A stretch of 64,000 nucleotides of DNA. Origin: Jiella pacifica. Lineage in GTDB: Bacteria; Pseudomonadota; Alphaproteobacteria; Rhizobiales; Rhizobiaceae. The stretch covers positions 101,807-165,806 of the forward strand of contig NZ_JAAAMG010000013.1 in assembly GCF_010500815.1 (NCBI RefSeq), read 5' to 3'. How positions within the stretch are numbered: position 1 is the first letter of the stretch; every line of letters begins with the position of its first letter. The position numbers and the translations under genes are program-made. Below the pieces are notes generated by a model. That model did not search any database. It had not been told where the DNA came from and worked only from the letters and a program-made list of their open reading frames with translations. This document shows, in pieces, positions 33,256 through 42,419 of this stretch.

Positions 33256-35303
33256 GAAGCGTCTCCGCGCGTGATGACGATGTTGAGGGCGTCGTCGACC
33301 GTCGCCACGTCCTTCGGGAAGAGGAGGCTCGTCGCGTCGAACTGGTCGATGACGGCCGGGCCCTCGATCCGGGTCCCGGGCGCGAAGGAGGCGCGGTCGT
33401 AGATCGGCGTCTCGATCGCCGCCTCGCCGTCGAACCAGACGGGCCGGTAGGTGCGCGGCTCCGGTGTCGCGCTTGCGCCGGCGCCGATCGGCGGAGTGCC
33501 GGGCGAGGGCAGGCGGCCAATCGCCGTCAGGCGAACCGCCATGACGTCCACCGGATCGGCGGGATTGTGGAACCCATAGGCCTGCTCATGGGCTTCGAAG
33601 AACAGCCGGCGCAATTCCTCGACCGAGGGCAGTTCGTCGAGGCCGACCTGCAGCTCGTAGTTCTGGCTGGCATAGCGCATGTCGATCGCCAGCTTGCGGC
33701 TGCGCGCCTGCGGTTCGACCGCTTCGGCTTCCCACCACCCTTCCGCCTCGGCCATCATGGAAGACACGAGTTCGGCGAGTTCGGAAGCGTTTTCCTCCGC
33801 CAGCGCCAGGCGCCCCGAGCGCACGAAGCTCTCGGCCCGGTCGGCGACGAGGAGACCCTGGGCACAGAGGATGCCCGGCGAATAGGGGATGATGATCTCT
33901 TTGATGCCCAGCGCCCGGGCACAGCCTTCGGCATGCAGCGGTCCGGCCCCACCGAAGGGCATCAGCACGAATTCGCGCGGATCGTGGCCGCGCTCCACCG
34001 AAATGGCGCGGATGGCGCGGACCATGTTGGCCGAGACGATGTCGAGGATGCCCTTGGCCGTCCGCTCCACGGTGAAGCCGAGGCGCTCGGCGATCTTGCC
34101 GACGGCGCGGCGCGAGGCATCCTCGTCGAGCGTCATCGATCCGCCGAGAAGGCCGTGGCCGGACAGCCGGCCGAGGACGACATTGGCGTCGGTGACGGTC
34201 GGCTCCGTGCCGCCGCGGCCGTAGCAGGCGGGGCCCGGCACGGCGCCGGCGCTGACCGGACCGACCTTGACGAGGCCGTCGCGGTCGAACCAGGCGAGCG
34301 AGCCGCCGCCGGCGCCCACCGTGTTGATGTCGACCATCGGCATGCGCACCGGAAAGCCGGCAACGTCGCGGTCGAAGGAGAGCTTCGTCTCGAGATTGCG
34401 GATCAGCGCGACGTCGGCGCTCGTCCCGCCCATGTCGAGGGTGACGATGTTGGCGCGGCCGGACAGGCGCGCGGTGTGGATCGCGCCCATCGCGCCCGCC
34501 GCCGGGCCGGACAGGGCCGTGCGGATCGGAAAGTCGCGAGCCTTGTCCACCGACATCAGGCCGCCGCTCGACTGGTTGATGCCGACCGTCGCCTTGGGCG
34601 ACATTTCGGCGAGCGCGTCTTTCAGCGTCGTCATGTAATGGGAGAAGGCGGGCTGCAGATAGGCGTTGAGCAGCGTCGTCGAGGAGCGCTCGTATTCGCG
34701 GAACTCCGGCTGCACCTGCGAGGAGATGGAGATCGCGATCTTCGGCAGAGCGGCCTGGATTCTCGCTCTCACCGCCTCTTCGTGAGCGGGATTGAGGTAT
34801 GAGAAGAGGAAGGCGATGGCGACCGCCTCGGCCTTGCAGGCCTTCAGCTTCTCGATCACAGCGTCGACGCTCGCTTCGTCGAGCGGCGTCACCACCTCGC
34901 CGGCCGCACCCACGCGCTCGCGCACCTCGAAGCGCATCTCGCGCGGGGCGAGCGGCATGGGATGGTCGGTCTTCAGATCGTAGAGCTTCGGCCGGATCTG
35001 TCGGCCAATCTCGACGAGGTCGCGGAAGTTCTCCGTCGTGACGACGGCGACACGCGCGCCGCGGCGCTGGATCAGGGCGTTCGTCGCGACGGTGGTGCCA
35101 TGGGCGAGGCTGCGGACGGCCTGGAGCGGGAAGCCGGTTTTCTCGGCCAGTTCGCGCAGCCCCGAAACGATCGCGTCGGCGGCGTTGTCCGGCGTGCTCG
35201 ACGTCTTGTGGAGCGCGATCGTGCCTGAGGCACGATCGAACGCGTAGAAGTCGGTGAAGGTGCCGCCGACGTCGACGCCGACGAGCCAGTCATCTGCCTG
35301 CAT
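33252..35303 (-). CDS. Hydantoinase/oxoprolinase subunit A
   Basis: ATP-binding subunit of 683 residues, HyuA family, of usual length. It begins with V-G-V-D-V-G-G-T-F-T-D, the phosphate-binding motif of the ASKHA fold, followed by L-A-H-G-T-T-V-A-T-N-A. A second ATPase motif L-D-M-G-G-T-S-A-D lies near residue 290, and the G-A-G-G-G-S metal or sugar-like motif follows. It is the first gene of the minus-strand operon and is read divergently from the GntR regulator, with 94 bp between them. Confidence 0.91.
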   Translation of the reverse strand: MQADDWLVGVDVGGTFTDFYAFDRASGTIALHKTSSTPDNAADAIVSGLRELAEKTGFPLQAVRSLAHGTTVATNALIQRRGARVAVVTTENFRDLVEIGRQIRPKLYDLKTDHPMPLAPREMRFEVRERVGAAGEVVTPLDEASVDAVIEKLKACKAEAVAIAFLFSYLNPAHEEAVRARIQAALPKIAISISSQVQPEFREYERSSTTLLNAYLQPAFSHYMTTLKDALAEMSPKATVGINQSSGGLMSVDKARDFPIRTALSGPAAGAMGAIHTARLSGRANIVTLDMGGTSADVALIRNLETKLSFDRDVAGFPVRMPMVDINTVGAGGGSLAWFDRDGLVKVGPVSAGAVPGPACYGRGGTEPTVTDANVVLGRLSGHGLLGGSMTLDEDASRRAVGKIAERLGFTVERTAKGILDIVSANMVRAIRAISVERGHDPREFVLMPFGGAGPLHAEGCARALGIKEIIIPYSPGILCAQGLLVADRAESFVRSGRLALAEENASELAELVSSMMAEAEGWWEAEAVEPQARSRKLAIDMRYASQNYELQVGLDELPSVEELRRLFFEAHEQAYGFHNPADPVDVMAVRLTAIGRLPSPGTPPIGAGASATPEPRTYRPVWFDGEAAIETPIYDRASFAPGTRIEGPAVIDQFDATSLLFPKDVATVDDALNIVITRGDAS

Positions 35304-35342
35304 TTCGAGCCTGCCTGTTTATTTGTCAGAAGCGTATGCTGC

Positions 35343-35351
35343 TTGTATACA
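35343..35351. promoter_or_regulatory. GntR-type operator in the divergent promoter region
   Basis: TTGTATACA contains the perfect palindrome TGTATACA (35344-35351), the form commonly bound by FCD-type GntR regulators. It lies midway between the hydantoinase operon start and the GntR gene. The probable bound protein is the neighbour encoded at 35398, controlling itself and the operon. Confidence 0.5.
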
Positions 35352-35397
35352 GATTGTCAACGGGGCCGCATTCCGACCGAATACACGAGGGCGAACG

Positions 35398-36114
35398 ATG
35401 AGCGACACAGCCGCCGAGCCGGGCAGCGAACGGGTCTACAGGGACCTGCGCCAGGAGATTTTGCGCCTCGTGCTGAAGCCTGGCGAGGACCTCGACGAGA
35501 GCTTCGTGTCGAGCCGCTTCGCCGTCTCGCGGACACCTGTGCGCGAGGCGCTGATCCGGCTGACGGCCGAGGGTCTCGTAACCTCGACGCGCGGACGGGG
35601 CGCGCGCGTCGCACCGCTCAGCATCGGCGATCTCCGGGCGTTTTTCGAGGCGCTGGACATTCTCCAGCGCAGCGTGACGCGGCTCGCCGCCCATCGCCGC
35701 CAGGAGAGTGATCTCGAACGGATCGAGGCTTTCATGCTCGCCTTCGAGGAGGGGGCGCGGGCGTTGAAGAGCGAGATCGTCGCCGACGTGAACTACGACT
35801 TCCACTCGGCCATTGCGGATGCCGCCCGGTCGAGCTTTCTCGCCGCCTCCTACCGGCGTAGCCTGGTCGAGGGGCTGCGCATCGGCTACGTCTCCTTCTC
35901 CGAGCACGAAGGGCTGGACGAGCGCCTGGAAACCCATCTCGCGGCGACCATGAAGGATCACCGGGAGATGTTCGCGGCGATCGCCGGACGTGATCCCGAC
36001 GCGGCGGAGCGCCTCGCGGGCCAGCATGTGGAGCTGTTCCGCAACCGCATCGCGGGCACCATTCTGTCGACCGATCTGACGCGCCGCATTTCGGCTGTCT
36101 CGCCCCAGAGCTGA
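35398..36114 (+). CDS. GntR-family (FCD) transcriptional regulator
   Basis: Regulator of 238 residues. The N-terminal winged helix (about 8-75) contains R-Y-R-D-L-R-Q-type GntR residues and R-T-P-V-R-E-A-L-I-R-L. The C-terminal FCD ligand-binding domain (about 85-225) has a D-Y-D-F-H-type and later H-metal pattern (Y-D-F-H-S, then D-H-R-E-M). It probably represses the divergent TRAP/hydantoinase operon until its substrate is present. ATG 35398 is chosen for the GAGG site at 35387-35390 and for the proper family N-terminus; the upstream open frame overlaps the operator. Confidence 0.9.
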   Translation: MSDTAAEPGSERVYRDLRQEILRLVLKPGEDLDESFVSSRFAVSRTPVREALIRLTAEGLVTSTRGRGARVAPLSIGDLRAFFEALDILQRSVTRLAAHRRQESDLERIEAFMLAFEEGARALKSEIVADVNYDFHSAIADAARSSFLAASYRRSLVEGLRIGYVSFSEHEGLDERLETHLAATMKDHREMFAAIAGRDPDAAERLAGQHVELFRNRIAGTILSTDLTRRISAVSPQS

Positions 36115-36295
36115 AGCTGCGGCGGCGGGCTACGGGGAGGGCGCAGGCCCGGCCAAGGCGACGGCGCGGGCGGGGCGGCCGATCGTCCATGCCGTGGCGG
36201 CGCGAGTCGTTGCCAGATCGAAGGCAGGGCTCCGAGCGCCTGTCCCATGCGCTGCAAAGACGCAACACCCGATGGGGAACGACTCTCGCGGGAAT

Positions 36296-36320
36296 AAACA
36301 TGACTCGATTGATCATGTTT
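36296..36320. promoter_or_regulatory. Inverted repeat upstream of the TonB receptor gene
   Basis: AAACATGA and TCATGTTT form perfect eight-base arms around a nine-base spacer, 46 bp before the receptor start. The surrounding stretch is less GC-rich than the rest of the 251-bp gap (36115-36365). It is a reasonable operator candidate for an iron regulator, but I cannot assign it to Fur, Irr or RirA. Confidence 0.4.
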
Positions 36321-36365
36321 TGTCGATTACCGCTTTCTCGGCATTTCTCGAGTCGCGGGTTTCCC

Positions 36366-38570
36366 ATGTATCAGTTTCCTCACCGTCTCACCGGACAGCC
36401 CTTGCGTCGGCGCGCCCTGGCGAGCACTGTCCTCGCGATGGCGGGGCTCGGTCCGCTGGCCATGCAATCGGCTCTCGCCCAGTCCGTCGTCCGGCTCGAC
36501 GAGGTCGTCATCGGCGGCGAGGGAAACGGCGCGGGAACGACCGTCGGATCGATTGGACTTGCCAGCCCTGCGCCGGTCGACGGCTACGTCGCCAGCGAGG
36601 CGACGGCGGGTGCGAAGGTCGCGACGCCGCTCGCCGAAATCCCTCAGGCTGTGTCGGTGGTCTCCCGCAAGGAACTCGACGACCGCGGCGTCCAGAAAGT
36701 CGACGAGGCGCTGCGCTACACGCCCGGCGTCTTCGCCCAGCCCTTCGGCTCCGACAGTGACACCGACTGGGTCTATATCCGCGGCTTCGACGCGACGCAG
36801 TCGGGCATGTTCCTCGACGGGCTGCAGCTCTTCCAATACGCCTTTGCCGGGATCACCGTCGATCCGTTTCTGCTCGACCGGATCGAGGTGCTGCGCGGGC
36901 CGGCCTCGGTGCTCTACGGCGGCTCCAATGCCGGCGGCATCGTCAACGAGATCTCCAAGCGCGCCGACGGCGCCCATCACGGCTATGTCGAGACGGGTGT
37001 TACCGACGATCCCAACGGCTATGTCGGCTTCGACATCGGCGACGAGTTCTTCGAGGCGAGCCCCTGGAGCTACCGCGTCGTCGGCCGCGTCAAGGGCGGC
37101 GACACCCAGACCGACCATGCCGACAACTTCCGCGGCGTCGTGGCGCCGAGCCTTTTGTACGAACCCGACGCCGACACCCGGCTCGAACTCTACGCGACCT
37201 ACCAGTACGACGATCAGAAGCACACCGGCGGCTTCTGGCCTTATGTCGGCACGGTGACCGAGGCGCCCTACGGCAAGATCCCGCGCGATCTCTTCTACAG
37301 CGAACCCGATCTCGACAGCTTCGAATCGCGTCAGGCGAGCATCGGCTACGATCTGCAGCAGACGCTGACCGACCAGATCACCATGCGCTCCAACACCCGG
37401 CTCTTCCATGTCGAGCGCAACGAATACGGCCCGTACCCGTATGACTTCGACACCACGGATAACACGCTCAACCGGCTGAACTTCGCCCACGACACCAAGG
37501 CCGATCTCTTCGAGACCGACAACCAGATCGTCTTCGAGGACCAGATCGGCGCGGTCCACCACCAGTTGCTCGCCGGCATCGACTACAAATACTACCGGAT
37601 CGACCAGTGGCAGGCGACAGGTCCGGCCGACCAGCTCGACCCGATCAACCCGAACTACACCGACAATCTCGGCGCGCTCTACGCCCCCTATCTCGACGAG
37701 ATCGTCGACATGAACCAGCTCGGCTTCTACGCCCAGGAACAGGCGAAGTTCGGCGACGGCTGGATACTCACCCTCAACGGTCGCTACGACAATGTCTGGA
37801 TCGACCGGGACGACCGGACCGCGTTGAACAACGACTATGACCGCGAGGACGGCGCCGCCAGCGGCCGGGCGGGCCTTGCCTATGAATTCGGCAATGGCCT
37901 GACGCCCTATGTCAGCGCCTCGCGCTTCTTCCAGCCGCAGATCGGCACCGACACTGCGGGCCAGCCTGTCGGCCCGCAGACCGGCGAGCAGTACGAGGTC
38001 GGTTTGAAATACTCGCCGACCTTCCTCGATGCGAGCTTCACCGCCTCGCTGTTCGATCTCACCCGCCGCAACACGCTGCAGAACCGCACGGTCAACGGCG
38101 CCTTCATCACCGAGGCGCTGGGCGAGGTGCGCTCGCGCGGCGTCGAACTCGAGGCGAGCGTCAACCTCGACGAGGCCTGGAACGTCACCGGCGCCTTCAC
38201 CGCCTACGACCTTGAAATCACCGAGGACGCCGACGAGGCCATCGTCGGCAATCGCCCTTGGCTGATCCCGGAGGTGCTCGCCTCGGCCTGGGTCAACTAC
38301 ACCGTCCCCTCCGGCCAGCTGAAGGGCGTCACCGCCGGCGCCGGCATCCGCTACCAGGGCGACAGCTACGCCGACAACGAGAACACGCTGAAGGTGCCGG
38401 ACGCGACGGTCTTCGACGTCAAGCTCGGCTACGAGCAGGAGAGCTGGGGCGTCTCGCTCAACGTCAACAACGTCTTCGACAAGGAATATGTCTCGGGTTG
38501 CCAGAGCGCGGCCAGCTGCGCCTATGGCGAGGGTCGGAGCGGGCTGTTGAAGGCGCATTTCAGCTTCTGA
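36366..38570 (+). CDS. TonB-dependent siderophore receptor (FhuA-type position)
   Basis: Outer-membrane receptor of 734 residues. A signal peptide ends at S-A-L-A-Q (about residue 38), followed by a TonB box-like V-R-L-D-E-V-V, a plug domain with Y-I-R-G-F-D, and a 22-strand barrel. The last residue is phenylalanine, as usual for outer-membrane barrels. ATG 36366 is preferred; ATG 36300 would add 22 residues before the signal sequence. It is followed by ABC genes in the same order as fhuACDB, so hydroxamate-type ferric siderophore uptake is likely. The cognate siderophore cannot be determined. Confidence 0.9.
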   Translation: MYQFPHRLTGQPLRRRALASTVLAMAGLGPLAMQSALAQSVVRLDEVVIGGEGNGAGTTVGSIGLASPAPVDGYVASEATAGAKVATPLAEIPQAVSVVSRKELDDRGVQKVDEALRYTPGVFAQPFGSDSDTDWVYIRGFDATQSGMFLDGLQLFQYAFAGITVDPFLLDRIEVLRGPASVLYGGSNAGGIVNEISKRADGAHHGYVETGVTDDPNGYVGFDIGDEFFEASPWSYRVVGRVKGGDTQTDHADNFRGVVAPSLLYEPDADTRLELYATYQYDDQKHTGGFWPYVGTVTEAPYGKIPRDLFYSEPDLDSFESRQASIGYDLQQTLTDQITMRSNTRLFHVERNEYGPYPYDFDTTDNTLNRLNFAHDTKADLFETDNQIVFEDQIGAVHHQLLAGIDYKYYRIDQWQATGPADQLDPINPNYTDNLGALYAPYLDEIVDMNQLGFYAQEQAKFGDGWILTLNGRYDNVWIDRDDRTALNNDYDREDGAASGRAGLAYEFGNGLTPYVSASRFFQPQIGTDTAGQPVGPQTGEQYEVGLKYSPTFLDASFTASLFDLTRRNTLQNRTVNGAFITEALGEVRSRGVELEASVNLDEAWNVTGAFTAYDLEITEDADEAIVGNRPWLIPEVLASAWVNYTVPSGQLKGVTAGAGIRYQGDSYADNENTLKVPDATVFDVKLGYEQESWGVSLNVNNVFDKEYVSGCQSAASCAYGEGRSGLLKAHFSF

Positions 38571-39391
38571 TGACGGCCACCGAGACTGCAGAAAATGCGG
38601 GGAGCGGCGTCCAGGGGGCGCCGCTTTTCCAGCTTGAGGGTGTGGGTTTCGAGATCTCCGGCCGCACGATCCTCGACGACCTCGACCTGATGCTCGAGCC
38701 GGGGCGCGTGCACGGGCTGATCGGCCCGAACGGCTCCGGCAAGTCGACCCTCGTCAAGCTCCTGGCGCGCCAGGCCCATCCACGCAGCGGCCACATCGGT
38801 TTTTCCGGCCGCCCGATCGACGCCTACCGGGAACGCGAATTCGCCCGGCAGCTAGCCTATCTGCCGCAGACGCCACCGCCCACCGACGGCATGACGTCGC
38901 GCGAACTCGTCGCCCTCGGCCGCTATCCCCATCACGGGCCCCTCGGGCGGCTCGGCGCGAACGATGAGGTGGCGATCGAGGAAGCCATGGTCCGCACAGG
39001 AACAGGGGAATTCGCGCGGCGGCCGGTGGAGACGCTGTCCGGCGGCGAGCGGCAGCGCGTCTGGCTCGCCATGATGATCGCGCAAGGGGCGCGCTGCCTC
39101 GTCCTCGACGAACCGACCTCCGCCCTCGACGTCGCCCATCAGGCCGAGATGCTCGAACTCGTCCGACGGCTGTGCGACGACCACGATCATTCCGTCGTGA
39201 TCGTCCTCCACGACATCAACATGGCGGCGCGCACCTGCGACCGGCTGATCGCCCTGGAGGGTGGCAAGATCGTCGCGGACGGGCCACCGGCTGAAATCGT
39301 CGAGCCGCAGATGCTCGAACGGATCTATGGCGTCCGGATGGGGGTCTTCAGCCAGCCGGGGACCGGCGCGCCGATCGGCTACGTCGCATGA
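38570..39391 (+). CDS. fhuC: Ferric siderophore ABC transporter ATP-binding protein
   Basis: ATPase of 273 residues, FecE/FhuC group. Walker A is G-P-N-G-S-G-K-S-T, the signature is L-S-G-G-E-R-Q-R, Walker B is C-L-V-L-D-E-P, and the switch histidine is in V-L-H-D-I-N. ATG 38570 overlaps the receptor stop by one base. It energises import through the fused permease encoded at 40284. Confidence 0.9.
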   Translation: MTATETAENAGSGVQGAPLFQLEGVGFEISGRTILDDLDLMLEPGRVHGLIGPNGSGKSTLVKLLARQAHPRSGHIGFSGRPIDAYREREFARQLAYLPQTPPPTDGMTSRELVALGRYPHHGPLGRLGANDEVAIEEAMVRTGTGEFARRPVETLSGGERQRVWLAMMIAQGARCLVLDEPTSALDVAHQAEMLELVRRLCDDHDHSVVIVLHDINMAARTCDRLIALEGGKIVADGPPAEIVEPQMLERIYGVRMGVFSQPGTGAPIGYVA

Positions 39392-40287
39392 TCGGCTGGC
39401 CGGGGCACATCAGTCGGCGCGCATTGCTGGCGGGGCTCGCAGCGTCGGCGGTCTCGCCCGGCGCCGCGCGCGCTGCCGCGAGCGGTCGCTTCGCCGTCGT
39501 CGACTGGGCGCTGCTCGAAACCGTGCTCGCCCTCGGCCTCGTACCGCTCGCGGCGCCGGAACTGATCCTCTATCGCCGGCTCGCCGTCGAACCCGAAATC
39601 CCGGACACGGTCCTCGATCTCGGCCTGCGCGGCGCGCTTAGCTTCGAGCGGCTGGCGCTTTTGCGGCCCGGCGTCGTCTATGGCAGCAACTACAGCGCCT
39701 GGGCCGCGCCGCAGATCGAGGCGATCGCCCCCTTCAAGACGTTCCAACTGTTCGTCCCCGGCGAGCCGCCTTTAGACAAGATCAAGGCGATGACGCTGGC
39801 CCTCGCCGAGGATTTCGGCATTGCCGGGCGCGGCCGCTCAGTGGTGGCGGGCGCGCGGGCGGAACTTGCCACTCGTCGCCGCCGGCTTGCTAGCATCGGC
39901 ACCCGCGACGTCCTCCTCGTCGACGTCGGCGACGCCAACCACGTGCGCGTCTACGGCGCCGACTCGCTGTTTGGCGAGACGCTCGCCCAGCTCGGCCTCA
40001 CCAATGCCTGGGCGGGCGGCACCCGCTACAGCGCCGCCGCCCCGGTCGGCATCGAGGCGCTGGCGGCTTATCCGGAGGCGTTTCTGATCGTCGTCGGCCC
40101 GGTTCCCTCGGATGCCGAAACAGAGATGAGGAACGGTGCGCTGTGGCGCGCTCTGCCCTCCGTCGCAGCCGGGCGCTTCGCCGTGATCGCTCCCTGCAAC
40201 GCCTTCGGCGCGTTGCCGGCGGCGCTGCGGCTCGCCCGGCTGGTGACGGCGGCGTTGCTCGCGGCCGAAGGTCGTGCGCCCGCATGA
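39388..40287 (+). CDS. fhuD: Ferric siderophore ABC transporter substrate-binding protein
   Basis: Periplasmic binding protein of 299 residues, type III (FhuD/BtuF-like) fold. The N-terminus carries S-R-R-A-L-L-A-G followed by a hydrophobic stretch and A-R-A-A, a probable Tat signal as in other FhuD proteins. The fold markers are V-V-D-W-A-L-L-E-T and the long linking helix near the middle. Its start overlaps fhuC by four bases and its stop overlaps fhuB by four bases. It would pass a ferric siderophore to the permease. Confidence 0.88.
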   Translation: MIGWPGHISRRALLAGLAASAVSPGAARAAASGRFAVVDWALLETVLALGLVPLAAPELILYRRLAVEPEIPDTVLDLGLRGALSFERLALLRPGVVYGSNYSAWAAPQIEAIAPFKTFQLFVPGEPPLDKIKAMTLALAEDFGIAGRGRSVVAGARAELATRRRRLASIGTRDVLLVDVGDANHVRVYGADSLFGETLAQLGLTNAWAGGTRYSAAAPVGIEALAAYPEAFLIVVGPVPSDAETEMRNGALWRALPSVAAGRFAVIAPCNAFGALPAALRLARLVTAALLAAEGRAPA

Positions 40288-42269
40288 GCCGGCCAAAGAG
40301 CGACACGGCGTCCCCGCGACTGCCGGTCCGGCTGCCCGGCGCGGTGGCGGCAGGGCTGTGGCTGCTCCTGCTTCTCACCTGCCTTGCCGTCTTCGCGCTG
40401 GCGGCCCGGCATTCGCTGGAGGGCCTGGCTCCGGGCTTTGCGGGTAACTATCTCGCCTATGGCCTGTTGCCGCGGGGCGGCTTCGCCCTTCTCGGCGGCG
40501 CTGCGCTCGGGCTGGCCGGCGCGCTTCTGCAGCGGACCCTGCGCAATCCCGCCGCCGATGCCTCGACGCTCGGGGTCGGAGCCGGGGCGCAACTCGCCCT
40601 CGGCGCGGCCACGCTCTTTGCTCCGACGCTGATCGCCGAGGCGCGCAGCGTCGTCGCCTTCATCGGTGGCGGAAGTGCGCTTCTGCTGGTGCTCGTCCTT
40701 GCGCGCAACCGGAACTACGATCCGGTCACGATGATCCTCTGCGGTCTCGTGGTCTCGCTGGTCTGCGGGGCGCTCTCGGCGACGCTGATCCTTGCCGGCG
40801 GCGACTACATGCTGTCGCTCTATCTCTGGGGCGGCGGCGCGCTCGCCCAGACCGGCTGGCGCAACGACGCCGTGCTCATCGGCCTGCTGGTCGCCGCCGG
40901 ACTTGCGGCGTTCCTGCTCCGCCGGCCGCTGGCGCTGCTCGGCCTGTCCGACGAAACCGCGAAGAGCCTTGGCGTCTCGACAGCCGCGATCCGGCTCGCC
41001 GCTGTCCTCGTCGCGACGATCCTCGCCACCACCGTCACCGCCTTCGCCGGGATCATCGGCTTCGTCGGCCTGATGGCGGCCAATCTCGCCCGGCTTTCCG
41101 GCGCCCGGACGCCCGGCACGCTGCTTCTCGCCGCGCCGCTCGTCGGTGCCGTCCTGTTGTTTGCGACCGACGCGGTGGTTCTCGCCATCGAGGCCGTGGC
41201 CGGCACCACCGTCGCCACCGGCGCGGTGACGGCGCTGGTCGGCGGGCCGCTGCTCCTCTGGCTGCTGCCGCGCCTGCCGCAACGTGCCACCGTGCCGATG
41301 GCGGTGTCGTTCCGGCGGCTGGCCCAGCCGCGGGCGATGCTCCTCTGGCTGGCGGTCCTGACCTTCGTCGCCGCGCTCGTCTCGCTCCTGCTGATGCCCG
41401 ATGGCGCCGGCGTCCTCACCGATCCGGCCGCCATTGCGGCGCTGATGCCGCTGCGCTGGCCGCGGTTGCTGGCGGGTGCCTCTGCGGGGGCGATGCTCGC
41501 CGTCGCCGGCGTCGTCCTGCAGCGCTTTACCGCCAATCCGATCGCCAGCCCCGAGGTGCTCGGCATCAGCTCCGGCGCCGGGCTCGGGCTGGCGGTGCTG
41601 CTCGTCGCCGTACCCTTCGCCGGCACCGGTGCCATGCTGCTCGCCACCGGGGCGGGATCGCTGGCTGCGCTCGCCGCGATCCTCGTCTTCGCCCGCGCCG
41701 CGCGGCTCGGGCCGGAGCGGTTGCTGCTCGGTGGCATCGCGGTGGCATCGCTGGCCGGCGCCGGCGTCACGCTGGTGATGGCCCGCGGTGGGCCGGAAGC
41801 CTCGCGGCTGCTCGACTGGATGAGCGGCTCGACGCTGCGGGTGACCTCCAGCCTGGCGCTCGCCGAAGCCGCGCTGGCCGTCCTGCTTCTGCCGCTCGCC
41901 GTCCTCGCCCATCGCTGGCTGGCGGTGCTGTCCCTCGGTGGCGTCACCTCGCGCAGTCTCGGCCTGTCGCCGACCCGGGCAGGCGGCCTCCTCGTCACGC
42001 TCGCCGCGATTCTGACGGCGGCGGCGACGCTCGCCGTCGGGCCGCTGTCCTTCGTCGGACTGATGGCGCCGCATCTCGCCCGCAGCATCGGCTTTGCCCG
42101 GCCGAAGGAGCAGCTTTTCGGCGCCGCGCTCCTCGGCGCGGCGATCATGATCGCGACGGACACCGCCGCGCGCAGCCTCGCCTTTCCCTATCAGCTGCCG
42201 ACCGGCCTTTTCGCCGCCCTCGTCGGCGGGCCCTATCTCGTCGCAATGCTGCTTCGAAAGCCGCGCTGA
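40284..42269 (+). CDS. fhuB: Ferric siderophore ABC permease, two fused halves (FhuB-type)
   Basis: Permease of 661 residues made of two FecCD-type halves (about 20-330 and 345-655), each with about ten membrane segments. This fusion is the hallmark of FhuB. Each half carries the G-x-x-L-Q-R start segment (A-G-A-L-L-Q-R-T and A-G-V-V-L-Q-R-F) followed by N-P-A/I and, near the end, G-x-x-x-F-V-G-L-M-A. It closes the receptor-ATPase-binding protein-permease operon. No gene is seen in the 150 bp after it. Confidence 0.92.
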   Translation: MSRPKSDTASPRLPVRLPGAVAAGLWLLLLLTCLAVFALAARHSLEGLAPGFAGNYLAYGLLPRGGFALLGGAALGLAGALLQRTLRNPAADASTLGVGAGAQLALGAATLFAPTLIAEARSVVAFIGGGSALLLVLVLARNRNYDPVTMILCGLVVSLVCGALSATLILAGGDYMLSLYLWGGGALAQTGWRNDAVLIGLLVAAGLAAFLLRRPLALLGLSDETAKSLGVSTAAIRLAAVLVATILATTVTAFAGIIGFVGLMAANLARLSGARTPGTLLLAAPLVGAVLLFATDAVVLAIEAVAGTTVATGAVTALVGGPLLLWLLPRLPQRATVPMAVSFRRLAQPRAMLLWLAVLTFVAALVSLLLMPDGAGVLTDPAAIAALMPLRWPRLLAGASAGAMLAVAGVVLQRFTANPIASPEVLGISSGAGLGLAVLLVAVPFAGTGAMLLATGAGSLAALAAILVFARAARLGPERLLLGGIAVASLAGAGVTLVMARGGPEASRLLDWMSGSTLRVTSSLALAEAALAVLLLPLAVLAHRWLAVLSLGGVTSRSLGLSPTRAGGLLVTLAAILTAAATLAVGPLSFVGLMAPHLARSIGFARPKEQLFGAALLGAAIMIATDTAARSLAFPYQLPTGLFAALVGGPYLVAMLLRKPR

Positions 42270-42419
42270 GCCTCCTTCCAGCGCAACGGCTCCTGACTGA
42301 TAAGGGTCGGCATTTCGCCGCAGGGTGGCTGTCTTCGGCAATGCGTGCCTTAGCTCTGGCATGGCGCATCGCGGCTCAGGACTCGAGGATCGGGCGATCC
42401 GCAGGCACGAAGGGACATC

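Noticed and set aside
36327..38558. Minus-strand open frame of over 700 codons opposite the TonB receptor
   Set aside because: The translation has no recognisable fold, and the plus strand encodes an intact receptor.
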